Positions 11,737 through 23,608 of a stretch of 64,000 nt of DNA are shown here, one piece after another. The DNA is from Carex sylvatica (Eukaryota; Streptophyta; Magnoliopsida; Poales; Cyperaceae). The position numbers and the translations under genes were made by a program. Below the pieces are notes generated by a model. That model saw only the letters and a list, made by a program, of their open reading frames with translations, did not search any database and was not told the DNA's origin. The stretch covers positions 496,001 through 560,000 of the forward strand of contig CAXKVR010000048.1 in assembly GCA_964058845.1 (NCBI GenBank), in the 5' to 3' direction. Numbering within the stretch: position 1 is the stretch's first letter; the number at the start of each line of letters is the position of its first letter.

Positions 11737-12990
11737 TCACAACATGTGGTTGCAAAGCCGTGAAACATCAGTCAGCTGGACATGCTTCAGCAAGAAATCC
11801 TCAGCTCTCTCCTCCAAGCACCTGAATCAAATTTCAGCACTACAAATTATTTCAACTTATACCAAAAGGAAAAAAAATCCATACAAATGGCTTAACTTTA
11901 TCTGATTAATTGTTGCAATAGGTTCATAGACACCTATTGATCATTGTGCGAACATTCTCAGAAGACATGATCACAACAGAAATTTGATGCAACTCGGATG
12001 ACTTCTCCATAATTAATTATGATGCATTTTAGAAACAAATTACATAAGTACAAAATCAGAAGGTGAATGTAACCAGTGTATATAAAGGTAGGTTATATGA
12101 ACATTTTGTTAATATTATTATCTTCGTTTTCTTGAGTTTATACCATGTAATCTCAGGCACTGAGCAATATGTTATTATCATACTTGTATTTGGCTAGTAG
12201 AAGCAAAAGAGAGAAAAAAGGAAGACATCATGAAAACTTAGTATATATAAACATAGCTAAGTTAAAATGCAAATAAATAAATAAATAAATTGTGTAACTT
12301 GAATTGCATACCGAGTCCAGTAATTCCAAAGCTCCCTGCCACTGTCAATAGATATTACTGCACATCAAAAAAATTAAAGTAAAATAGGACAAAACTTTTA
12401 AGAAAATTACACGGTATATCTTCATGAATGAAGTTTTCTTCTTCTTTTTTTTACAAAGATCAAGATTATCTAGCTTTTAAGCGATACATATTGCTAAAAT
12501 CACAGCTAAGGTTTAATCAATAACTTCAGCGATCAAAATTTCAATTTCACTTACGCGAAGGCTTGAGCAGCGACACCATTAACTTTATGATTTTCAATTT
12601 CACTTATGCTAAAGCTTCAGTGCTAGCTCCATCAGCCTCATGATTTCCAATTTCACTTATGCAAAGCTTCATCGGCAATGCCAACAGCCGCTTCGATGTT
12701 GGCCCGGTCGAGAGGGGAGAGAGAGATGGGGTTAGGGTTTTTCGAAAGAGACGCAGGAGAGAAAAAGGGAGGTGAGGTGGGACAAGCAAGAACAGGAATC
12801 AGAATCGAGAGGCGGTGAAGCGGAATCGGCCAAGAGAGAAGAGAAAAGCAGAAAAAATGGAGAAGAACTGAGGAAGGATTTAGAATGGGCAAGAGAGGCG
12901 AGGCTGGAGAAGAATAGGTGTCGACGACGCGAACTTCGCGCTACGCACGTGTCAACTAAGCGAAGAGCGACGAAGATCAACCGTCAAATT
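11737..12990 (-). CDS. Possible small minus-strand gene, unrecognised
   Basis: Weak candidate. A last exon at 11737-11821 reads CLEERAEDFLLKHVQLTDVS then RLCNHML and stop. An upstream exon ending at 12312 reads DSGRELWNYWTR with donor CG|GTATGC, and the two join in phase across 12311-11822. The first exon would lie in the GC-richer block about 12653-12990. Two frames are open there, ending at a donor-like CATAA|GTGAAA, and I could not decide between them. I do not recognise the protein. It could equally be a non-coding transcript or a decayed gene. Confidence 0.25.
12527..12697. repeat. Three tandem units of about 50-60 bp carrying a donor-like site
   Basis: Three diverged units share ATTTYCAATTTCACTTAYGC, starting at about 12536, 12590 and 12641. 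On the minus strand each carries GCRTAAGTGAAATTG, a plausible 5' splice site, preceded by similar Ala/Glu-rich coding (for example DGASTEALA and VGIADEALHK). Confidence 0.5.
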
Positions 12991-13071
12991 TGGATCGTAC
13001 GGAATAGAGGAAGCCAACGCACAATAAACAGTGCAAATCCCGTCCAAAATTATATATATAATATAATTTAG

Positions 13072-14790
13072 GGATCGATTTCTCTAATTCAGTCCCCTAA
13101 ATATTTTTTTAATTAACTAATGCATAAAGTAGGAGCCACCAACTACCTGGAGAAAATACTAACTATTTGGGGACCACTTATATTTAAAAAAATTTACAAC
13201 TGACACGCACATGTATGAAAACTTATACGCACAATTATTACGATAAAATATATTAAGTATTGAAAAAAAGTTACACATCAACTTTCTTTTATCTTTAATC
13301 ACACCCATTTTTTATACGTTTTTAGAAGTAGGATTTTTTTTGTCTATTTAATCTCGCTAATGTTTCTAACTATCTGTGAAATTTTTTGCGAATCTAAAAC
13401 CACAAACATCTTCTATATAATTTTCTCTTTCAAATGAATTCCATGATGAAGTACTTTCGAGTTCTTCGTCGTTCAAGTATTCATACCTTGGTGTGCAAGT
13501 ATTTATATCTTGTCAAGTATTCTTCTATAAAATACCGAGTATTCATACTTACTCAGTAAAGTGTTAATATTTATGTTGTAAAGTATTTATGAGAAATCCA
13601 TAGACGTGTCTCAGGCATTAACTACCTGGGAAACTAATGCTGACCTAGGGGGTCGCAAATTTCGCTTGAAAGCGACCATGATAGGGACCACACGCAGAAA
13701 ATCAAAGGACAATCAGATTCATAATGGGCATCTCAAGTGTTAGTGCTATAATTGTTGTAAACATTAATTTTTAAAATATCAAGTATTCATACTTACACAT
13801 TAAAGTGTGAATTTTTATGTTGTAAAATATTCCTGAAAACTTCATAAATGTGCTCCGTGTATTAACTACTTGGGAGACCACCACCGCACAATTACCAACA
13901 CTTTTAGTTTTAGTAAAAATATTAATTTCTAAAATTTTAAGTATTCATACTTACACATTGAAGTGTGAATTGTTATAGTATAAAATAACTTAAATCAGTT
14001 AAACAATTTGGTGCTTGAATGTATAGATAGGTATTGAAGAAAGTATTCATAGTTATAACTGAATTATGAATTCTTATGTTGTAAAGTGTCTTAATTTAAC
14101 ATTTTTTTACAAAGGACTTTGGTTGGCGCTTGATTGTATTAATATATAATATGAACTACCTAGGGGGACTACTATCTACTTGGGAGACCACTTATATTTG
14201 AAAAAATTTACAACTGGTCCGCGCATGTATATATTTATACGCACAAGTATTACTATATAATATATAAGTATTCATATCTAAGGCAACAAGTATTTAAAAA
14301 AAATAGACATCAACTTTCTTTTCTCTCTAATCACACACTCATCTTTTACACGTTTTTAGAAGTGAGTTTTTTTCCTCTGTTTAATCTCGTCAATATTTCT
14401 GACGATCTGTAAGTAATTTTATGATTCTAAAATTACGAATGTGTTCTACGTAATTTTCTCTTTCAAATGAGATCTATGATGAAGTACTTTCGAGTTTTTT
14501 GTTATTCAAGTATTCATACCTCGGTGTGCAAGTATTCATACCTCAGGTAATCATCTATAAAATATTAAGTATTATTTTCTAAAATATCGTGCATTCATAC
14601 TTACTCAGTGAAGTGTGAATATTTATATTGTAAAGTATTTATGAGAAACCTACAGATATGTCTTGGGCATTAACTATTTGGGGGACCACTATAGACCTAG
14701 AGGAACTGCAAACGTCGTTTGAAAGCGACCACGATAGAAACACATCGCAAGTGTTAGCGTTGTAATTGTTGCACAATCGTTGTGCAATCT
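13072..14790. repeat. Diverged repeats rich in AAGTATTCATAC
   Basis: A block of about 550 bp (about 13140-13665) recurs, diverged, at about 14155-14725. It includes GACCACTTATATTT, ACATCAACTTTCTTTT and the GTTTTTAGAAGT and AATCTCG motifs. Shorter partial copies lie between them (about 13750-14090). AAGTATTCATAC or close variants occur many times. No coding capacity is seen. Confidence 0.6.
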
Positions 14791-14872
14791 AGGCGACCCG
14801 ACCGGCTCATGTGGATCAACCCGTTTCCAAATTCTCACCATTGACGGCCCTCAGATCGACTCCATTACTGTA

Positions 14873-15965
14873 GCAAGGGTTTCAGTAACACGCTGTGACT
14901 TGGTCTCTTGCCGTGTCGTGACCAAGTGAACAACGACCCATGCCGTGACTAAAATGTCAATGGGTGGTCACGACACACGAGTCACGCTGTGACTCGTGTA
15001 CCGTGTCCAAACGTAATTGATCACGTTTCTCACGTTTAACTGGTTAAATATTATTATTATTTTATAAAATAGTTTACAATATAAAATATTCATACATTAA
15101 CATATATGTATGAATACTTTATGTATTACATATTTATACCATTAATTTTCAAAAAGAGATTTGTAACAAAATACATTTCTCTAACAATATATTGATTAAA
15201 AAAATATTTACAACGTAAATAATCGCACATCAATGCACAAGTGTCAATAATTTTTATATTACATATTAATACAATCAAGCGCCACTAGAGTCATTTGTAA
15301 AAAAATATTAAATTAACAACTGTACAATATAACAATTCATACTTCAATTATAAGTATGGATATTTTGTTCAGTACTTATCAATACATTCAATGCAAATGC
15401 ATGTCATATATACGTGACCCAATTGAAAACGATATGCTGTCATTATTCCATTCCTTCTCCGAATCTCTCTTCTCCAAATCTCTCTTGGTACAGAGATTAA
15501 TTTGGAAAATGAGAACGATATGACCTCCTCTCTAACGACATCTCCTGATCTCTGACGGCTGCGACAATCCCAGTTTTACTCACTATTATCTGATAGTGCG
15601 ATTTCTTTTGGATCGATTCAATTTTCTCGTGCTTTTTCCTACTCACTGCAATTTTATGTGTCTAATCGTGGAATAGCTCAAATGAGGTAATTTTACACAA
15701 ATTGCACCGATCAGTAAACAATAAAACTTATAGAAATCTTCCAAAAATAAAAAAAGTGGATCTATGATAGAGAATAAATTCAGCCCGTTAGAGGAGTTGG
15801 AGGTAGAGTGGAAAAAATGGCACAGCGGAGCCAGCTTCGTCACGGAACGGCACGACACGTGTTACTATTTCGTACTATGACTCGCGTGTCGCATGTCGTG
15901 ACCATCCCTTGACATTTTGGTCACGGCACGACACATAATCACGCGAGTCACGTGTAATTATGACC
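14873..15965. repeat. Inverted-repeat element of the CACGACACG family
   Basis: The left end (about 14930-15010) and the right end (about 15835-15960) are imperfect inverted copies: each has a GCCGTGACYAAAATGTCAA block and a TGGTCACGACA block. The middle, about 800 bp, is AT-rich. A related copy of the right part, including the lead-in GAGTGGAAAAAATGGCAC, lies at 43135-43600. It may be a non-autonomous DNA transposon; its exact ends are unclear. Confidence 0.55.
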
Positions 15966-16095
15966 GTTAGGTCTTAATCAAATGGTGAATCTTAAATAAA
16001 CTAACTTAAATTATGAAAAAAATAGTTAAACGTGAGTAAAAATTACATGTTTTAAGAAAAATGGGTTAACTCCCTTACACTTGGAGGTAGATGTA

Positions 16096-17013
16096 GGCCA
16101 TGTTCATTTGCCACGGAATTATACGGGATGAGATTTGGCGGGGATGAGAATCCACTTTTAAAAAAGTAGAAACCCACAGATACAGGTACACATGGGAATA
16201 ATTATGAGAATTTGTTAAAATAAGTGTTCGGTTATACTATGGATTAATCGTGAAAAATCTTGATTTATTTAAAAACATATGTATATCTATTTAAAAATTA
16301 TCATCTATTTAATTAGTCTAATATTGTGTTGTAAATTTAATATTTGAATGGATTGTAAAAAAGTTGTTGTTAATATAAATTTAAATATAATATTTATAAA
16401 TTTAAAGGTTCAAGTTACAAAAATTCAAAGTAAAAAATAAATAAATATAATATTTATAAATTTAAAAGTTCAAGTTACAAAAATAATAAATTTAATATTT
16501 ATAAATTTAAAGGTTCCTGTTACAAAAGTTCAAACTAAAAAAATAACAGAGAGGCCAACGTAGTGTGCTTGAAGGCCTCATTCTCTATCACGTGAAATGA
16601 AGAGAAAAAATAAAGTAAATAAAATCGCAAAAGAAAAGGGAGAAGTGCAATCCGGATTTTGAAGCATAATTAGTCCACAAGAGAAATTTAAAACTGATGG
16701 AGGTATTTATACATAACTCTTTAGAGGGAGTTGATGTACCTTATAAGTTCTGTATGGGCTTAATTCGGATTTAATCATATAAATATAGAGGAGATAGAGA
16801 GTGATAATTAAGCTGCTTGGAAAAAAAAAAATTGATCTGAGTTCGTGAAATTTTTTCTACAACTTTACACTGTTTTGGGAATTATTTCAGAACATTAATA
16901 GATAAGCATGGAGAAAATACGTACGGAACATCGAAACGGGTTTAGAAAAAAAAGATGGGAATTAATCCAAAATTCCATCCATTTCTACTAAAACCTTGAC
17001 AACCGAACAGGCC
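16096..17013. mobile_element. hAT-like non-autonomous element
   Basis: The ends GGCCATGTTCATTTG and the complement of CAACCGAACAGGCC form imperfect terminal inverted repeats of a type common in plant hAT-like elements. The inside is AT-rich, with repeats of a GTTCAAGTTACAAAA-containing unit at about 16380-16540. No transposase is present. A similar terminal sequence occurs near 31625. Confidence 0.5.
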
Positions 17014-17309
17014 GGTAGAGATGGAAGGGTGTTGGGTCGGGAGTATAGGCCGTGAGGGAAAGGAGACAATCTAGAAGGAGGGGAAATATATTGTTGTAAA
17101 CAATTCTTGATATTTTATTTGAATAATTTACAAAACTTAAAAATTTGAATTTTACAATTTTTTTTATTGAGATATGTGCAGGTTCATAAGAGTCATTGCA
17201 ATATAAACTGATGAACAAAAGTAAATCGATCAAGAGAATTTATTAACCAAGCAAAGAGTAATTAAAAAATGGTACAGTAAATTTGAGGTTGAAAAGTCAA
17301 TAAACAACT

Positions 17310-18000
17310 GTTAACAATGGTTGACAAACGTTACAATAATTTAAATAAAATTCAAAATTAAAATTCAACTTCCTCAAGTGTTTTGTCAAAAGATAATCAT
17401 TGGCAACTATTAACAACAGGTCAACTATTGAACAACCAGTTCACAACTATTCTACCATCAACTTCCTCAACCATTTTATGAGGACAATCATTCAAGAAAC
17501 CTAATTTTGTTTCCTTCAATATAAATAGAAGGTTTTAATTTGACTATTCTTTGAGCAGCAGTCGCTAAACACTTCAAAAACATGTTTTTCTTTACTAAAA
17601 CAGAGTCATCATTATTGGATGTGCTTAAACCATTAAAACCCTTGATTCAACCTCAACTCCACTTCACTAATCTCTATTTAGATTAGATTAGATTAAAGTG
17701 CTTATTTTTAAGTGTTCTTTTGTGAGAGCCTTTTGTGCTTGTTTTTACAAGGGACTTCCTATTCGTGTAAGGCATCACCAGTTCGCAAGTTAGCCATGTA
17801 ACTTTCCGTTTATTATGTAAGGAATCATTGGTTCACAAATAGTAATATTTTTCTCATTGGGTATAGAAAGACGCATCGAAAATCAGTTGCAGTCCTCTGA
17901 AGGCGTAGGTTTTTTTGTCAAACTCTTGTAACATTCTGCATGTCAATTTCTCTCTCTCTCTTTATTATTTTATATTACTTTTTTTAACGACAAATGACAA
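17310..18000 (+). repeat. Possible solo LTR
   Basis: It starts TGTTAACAATGG and contains GTGAGAGCCTTTTGTGCTTG, AGGCATCACCAGTTCGCAAG and a GGCGTAGG segment. These resemble the R-U5 part of plant LTRs. There is no primer site, coding region or clear duplication, so the call and the ends are tentative. Confidence 0.3.
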
Positions 18001-18357
18001 GTAGCCGGTTGACAATATATTGATTAAAAAGGAGTGATTTATATTACTTGCAATTAAATTTTTAGTTTTTTTATTTTAAAGTTTAAACCAAAGACGATTA
18101 AAATTTTTTAAGGTGTCATATTCTCTCTTCTAAATGTCGTTAGATACAACAATACAAAGAGGAGTTCGTTGAAGAGAGAAAGGTCGACATGTGAAGGAAC
18201 AAAGAAAGAACAATTATCGATTGACGGAAAAGCAAAAAGAGAATGATAGTGAAGAAGTATTTTTATCCATAAGATATGAATCAAACGGAAAAGAAAAGAT
18301 GTTACTGTAAATGAATAGTATAAAATCTTTCCAATATTATATATATAGAGGAGCGTT
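18001..18357. other. AT-rich intergenic DNA
   Basis: No gene or repeat that I can define; it ends in a short (TA)n run at the next MITE. Confidence 0.4.
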
Positions 18358-18746
18358 CAAATGTCTCTATTTTTTGTGTTTTCATTATGCCTTCATTATT
18401 TAAAATTTTTAAAAGTTAAAATAAAACCGTTGGATATGATTTGCATCATTTTATCTATGCAAGTGTAAAAAATCATGACATTTTCACTTTATTTTGATTA
18501 TCATCAAGATGTTGCAAAAATATATTAATATAGATAATTTTTAGACATTGATTTTTCAACTTATTGACTCACATAAAAAAAAAAAATCGAAATGTGATAT
18601 TTTTTTATGAACACAAAGAGAAAATAACATAGATCACATCTAACGATTTATTTTGACGTTTATAATTTAAATTTTGAATTATTAACATTTTTTAAAATGA
18701 AAACACAATAAAAGCACATAAAATTGAAGATATTTAAATTTGTATC
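18358..18746. mobile_element. Hairpin MITE F, diverged copy of E
   Basis: The left end GAGGAGCGTTCAAATGTC and the interior (CGTTGGATATGATTTGCATC, ACATAGATCACATCTAAC) match the element at 3927-4298. The right end is eroded, so no target duplication is visible. It has no coding capacity. Confidence 0.6.
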
Positions 18747-19050
18747 GATATCCAGATAAAAACAATGATTGATAAACATATCTTCCATGATAAATAGGTC
18801 TAGTTTGATTGTCACATGTTTTTGGCAGTTGGCACTCGGCAATCACCGTACAGAAAGATTTAAAGAAAATTAAATATTCATATAAAAAATAGTAACAAGT
18901 TGGGCTGGAAAAAAAAATAATGATCCGATCCAATTCACTTTATAAACTGATCAAAAAAAAAATAGATTCATACCCGATTCATTCATTCCATTTGTAGAAT
19001 CGGATCTGACACTCTACACGTCACTAGTTAAATTCTTAGTTCCACGGTTT

Positions 19051-19269
19051 GAATTCATATCCTCTGCATTAATTTAAAAAGGAATCTTTTGAGTTAATAC
19101 ATCTTCACCGTCCGATAAGATTTAAGATTCGTGCGAATTAAATCCGCACTAATATTAAATGCCCCCTATATCATAAGCAGGGGCCAGATTGACTCCGTCT
19201 AAAATCAGACGGTCAATATAGATTAACTGAAAAGATGCTCTTTTGAGTTAATGCAGACGATGCGGACTC
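19051..19269. mobile_element. Small MITE, CTGCATTAACTC family, copy 1
   Basis: Its ends, GAATTCATATCCTCTGCATT and the complement of GTTAATGCAGACGATGCGGA, match those of 43608-43819. It lies directly upstream of the leader exon of the At3g52170-like gene and may form part of its promoter region. The flanking 9-mers do not match well. Confidence 0.65.
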
Positions 19270-19279
19270 CAGGGTTTTG

Positions 19280-19484
19280 GGCTTTTGCCTCCCGACCATC
19301 TCCCATTGGCCATTGCTCTATCTCGCTAGGGTTTTGGCTCTACTCCATTTTTTGAACTCAGCTAACATTTCTCTTCTCCATTCTATTTCACGGCGCTTTA
19401 GATGCGATTGAACTAGCGGCGGGGTTCTTTACTTCCGACAACTGTAATTGCAGTAACCAGAGGCACTTCCATTTCTACGGCGAG
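19280..19484 (+). other. Likely 5' UTR exon of the At3g52170-like gene
   Basis: GC-richer leader-like sequence ending in the strong donor ACGGCGAG|GTAAGC. Its acceptor would lie shortly before the ATG at 19748, probably at GTGAAAG. The start is not visible. Confidence 0.5.
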
Positions 19485-19747
19485 GTAAGCACCAACCCAT
19501 TTCTTTCTTTCTCAGATCTTCTCTAAGGCGCTACCTGTCAAGCCCACAGACTAACTGTACTGGTACAGTCTCAAATTTTGTGCTGAATTTGTGGTCTACT
19601 TTTCCTTTTTTTTACATTTCTTCTACTAGAAGTGCATAATTGAGATTCGGTTGAGCCTCTGTTGGAAAGAATACAAAATAAGGCCTTCTTTAAATTGGTA
19701 ACTGTAAGGGAACTGATCTTTTTACTTTTGTTTAAATTTGTGAAAGA

Positions 19748-22700
19748 ATGCAAGTGGGAGGTATAACTTGTACCAGTCAAAGATTTGCACTGACAAGATG
19801 TCGTTGTTCGTCACAAGAGAAGAAGCCCCGTCAAAGAAAGTCAAAGGAAGAGAGACGTGGTATGGTCGAGAATTTCATAATCAAGTAAGAACCTATCCTG
19901 CCACCTTTACTTTTTTTGGTTGCTGTGCAACCCCAGTATTATTTGCAAATAATGTTCCATAGTCCATACTCAATTGCAATTCCAAAGAAGTGAAATATCT
20001 CGTATAAACTTGCAAAACGGGAAATAAAAAAAGTTCTATATTTTAACTATAAAATGATCATCTCCTGACTGTTTCTAGAACTGCATTGACCCCTTGAGAT
20101 CAAGTTCCAAATGAAAGGGAGTATCAAGGGCTACGGTGAATGTTTTCCATGTTTTGCAGGTATTTAGATTGGTTTTCCCAGATTTTACAGGGATACAAAC
20201 TATATTTGTCATTATTATCATCTTTTTTGAACAATACAGTGGAAGTGTGTCAAGTCAAGAATAGATAGTAAACGCTAAATTATGGTCATTCCATTTTATT
20301 CCCCCTTAAGAAAGGTCAGACTGATACCATAAGTATTGGCATGGAAAGAATTCGATAAATAAAAGGAGCATCATAGCACATGCAAAATTTGAGAAGGTGA
20401 AGGTATCTTATGAATATAGTCTGATAGTAGGTATTGAAGAACCAGTATATGACATGTTAGTAAATTTCAGAAAAAAAATGTATTGAGAAATGAGAGGTTT
20501 TACCAATCGAGATATCAAAGCATTGACTAATTGTTTCCACTTTTTTTAATTGCATGTGTGACTTATTGCTAGGACGATAGCATGTGTTCATTAAATTATT
20601 ACAATCTAATTTGCTTACTAATGTTAAATATGATTTTGTTGTGTTACCAGTAAGAGGTGATATACCTCGAGTTAATTTATATTCTTATTAATGCTAATTT
20701 GTATGGTTATTTCATAATATTATTGTTACAGCAATTGCACCAAGACTAAGTAATAGAAATAATTGAAACAATTGCCAACTCTTTTTATGACTTTACCAAA
20801 ATTTTCTAGTAACATTTTTTTCTAGACATGGAACATGTCTTTTGTACCCCTTGACTTGATCCTAGTACTTGTTGGGCCTAAAGAAAAATATAGTTATGAG
20901 AGTTATGGGTAACACAATAAAAATGTACATTTCTGCTTGTCATCATACTAATTTATCTGTTGGGCATTACTGACAAATGTCTGTAATTGTTAGGTGTTAA
21001 TTGAAATGTCATAGGTATGGAATGTTTACTGAAAAATAGTATAAAATTTGACGCTTACCGTCATAGGTATAGGAATGGGTACTTCAAAATAGTATTTAAT
21101 TTAATTTATCTGTGATTACTACTTCTCAGTTACCGAAATACAAATAAGGGCAGCTTTCCTTCTCTCAAACTCACTCACAAGGAAGTCGGTGGCTCGTATT
21201 ACATAGTTCGAGATATTGTGCGAGACATAATCCAAGAAAATAGGGTTCTAGGCCCTGGTGACTTGGATATGCAATCTCTTACCTTAGAAGATGTACCAGT
21301 GCAGCCTGAAATATGTGAGAATGCTAATACCAATACTGGTGCAGAGCTGCACTACGAAGCTGGCAGTGAAGAGGTCTACATAGATGTGGAATCTGTAAAT
21401 CAAGGTTCAAATGTATCTTTAGAATCTTCGGAGGAGAATGAAGGCCAAAATTTGGATTTATCGAATGATAGAAGTATTGAGCAAATGGAGGTATTGGATT
21501 CCAAAAAATATGATAGAAATCTAATAGCTGAGGAAAATTGTACTGGTAATGTAGGGAAACAACCAATTGTTGATGTTTTGGAAAGTGATTTTGATAGAAA
21601 TGGAGATGTTCAGGGGTCTATAATGAGCATGAGAACAGTAAAGGTTGACATCAAAACGGGAGAGGTAGGTGAAGTTTCAGAGACTGATGGTCCTTTACCT
21701 TGTAATGAAGCAATAAAGGTTGACTTGTTTGCGGAGCACCCAGAAACTAGTGATTCAAATGGAGGTATTGGAGGGCCAATGGTTGTTGAAAATGAAGCTA
21801 TCCAGGAGTCAGTAATGGAAGTGAGTAAGAAAACTGTCACGGAGTCTAAATCTGACAGTGAGGAAGTGAAAGGTGAAGTTTTAGAAGGTGACAATATATT
21901 GAATTTAGGTCTTGAAATGCCTGGGGCTATTACAATAGGAGATCTCCAGGAGGAGTCAGCAGGGGAGATGACCACAGAAACCATTGAAAAGTCATATTCT
22001 GAAATTAAGATAGATGGGAGAGATCAAAGTTTGGAGAGTAATGGTAAAATGTCATTTAATGAGAACAAGAAGTCCACTTCATTCATGGAGTCCGTGGATA
22101 CTTCAATTCCCAATGGAGGCTTTGAATCCTTGAGGACTGTTGTTGAGGTAGAGCAATTCCCATTGCCACGAGCCAACAGTTCCTTGAATAGGGACACTTC
22201 TGATGGTGTTTCTGCTTCTGCTGTTGTGGAAGAGAGAGAAATGGTAAATTTTGAAAAACTTTCCTGATAAAAGCAGAAAAATATGATTGTGTGACTTGGG
22301 GTCTGAAGTTATACATGTTTGAAATTCTTTCTTTTTCTTAATTTTCTGATTTCTTTCAGGAATTGGTCGAGGTAAAAGCTCCTGCCACTGTAATTACAGA
22401 GACAGAGACTAAACCTGAGTTGGAAGACCAAAGTTCTGGAAAAAGCCTTGACGCAGTGCCGAAGACTGAGGATGGAGCTACAGTGAACAATGCCACCAAA
22501 ACTAAAGGGTAATCTTTTATTTCCTTTAAATTGATAGTCAGATCATTCAGAACAGAAAGCTGGTTTGCATATAGTTGCTTTTGTTCTCAGTTAGTGCTTT
22601 GTTGAAAATTCCAAGTAGGAAAATCATTTTTGCTTATTGTTTGAGGAGCTTGGTCGCATAGTGATCTAGTGAGTTTGGGTTGTATTTGTGTAATTTTATT

Positions 22701-22936
22701 TTTGTTGTTTTGTGTGCTCTAGGTGGGAATTGAACCCTAAAACTCCTATCAATGAGTACCTTCTACATAGGCACGAATCTTATCTTAAATTAGATTTTCT
22801 GACTCGTGAGCTTTCAATGGATACCTCCAGTAACAGGGAAGGTGCCAAAAAGACCAGAGCACAGGCTGAAAACAACCCTCTGTGGAATACCCTTCGAGCA
22901 TTCGTCACGGCCATCATCAAATTTTGGTCTGAGTGA
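19748..22936 (+). CDS. Putative DNA-binding protein, At3g52170-like
   Basis: I join four coding exons: 19748-19884, 21130-22243, 22360-22508 and 22723-22936, which give 537 residues with consistent phases. The conserved core is near the start: KSKEERRGMVENFI across the first junction to YRNTNKGSFPSLKLTHKEVG and VRDIIQENRVLGPGDL (about residues 30-90). This resembles plant proteins annotated as putative DNA-binding, like Arabidopsis At3g52170, but I assign that from memory. The middle is long and acidic; the C-terminus ends in a hydrophobic helix LWNTLRAFVTAIIKFW. The ATG at 19748 has an in-frame stop just upstream. A 5' UTR exon probably ends at 19484 (donor GAG|GTAAGC). The gene ends 670 bp from the convergent synergin-like gene. 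DNA binding is an inference. Confidence 0.8.
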
Positions 22937-23608
22937 AGCAAAACTTCACAAATAATTGGGGATTATTGATAATTTTACTTTTTAAGGTAGAAATGGGTGC
23001 TTGTGTAATAGATGTGGTAGAAGTCATTTTTTAATCTGAATCGCTATTTCTGGCAGTTTTGACGAGTATTTTTTGTAATTTTTAATATTGAGGAGATTTT
23101 GATGTTTATACTTGTATGTAAGATAATTTTCTGTATCTGAGCAACTAAATTATTTCTAAAACCGTTCCTTTGTTTTCTTTCTTCTTAAACTATGGATTGG
23201 TTTTTGATTCTTTTTTGGTTGCAGACAGCAAAGATTATTGGCGACAACTATTTCAAACAGATACTACGCCCATTAAAAGTGAACAAATTTCCATCAAATT
23301 TTGGCCATCAGAAGTGAACAAATTTCCAACATTATTAACATACATTTTAAGTTCACTGTTATTGTTAATCACAAAAGAAGGCATTTTATTGCATGGGCTT
23401 GCAGTATATTATCTACATGCATCGCACATTTGCTTGAAGCATTACATTATTTTGTAGATGGTACAACAATAAAGAATTGTGAGTTACAGACGCTAGATAC
23501 ATAATGGGGATGAATGAACTGAATCTACTTAATTTGAATCACTTGGTGCAAAATTTGTTTATGTTTCTATTTTTTTGCTCCCTATTTTGAAGAAGCATGA
23601 ACTTGAAT
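22937..23608. other. Shared 3' region of two convergent genes
   Basis: AT-rich sequence between two stop codons facing each other. It should hold both 3' UTRs. The short ORFs here are not genes. Confidence 0.6.

Noticed and set aside
19768..19962. Open frame starting MYQSKICTDKM on the plus strand
   Set aside because: It overlaps the first coding exon of the At3g52170-like gene in the wrong frame; the frame with KSKEERRGMVENFI joins in phase to the conserved next exon.
21324..22316. Minus-strand frames opposite the At3g52170-like gene
   Set aside because: They are shadows of the long acidic coding exon on the other strand.
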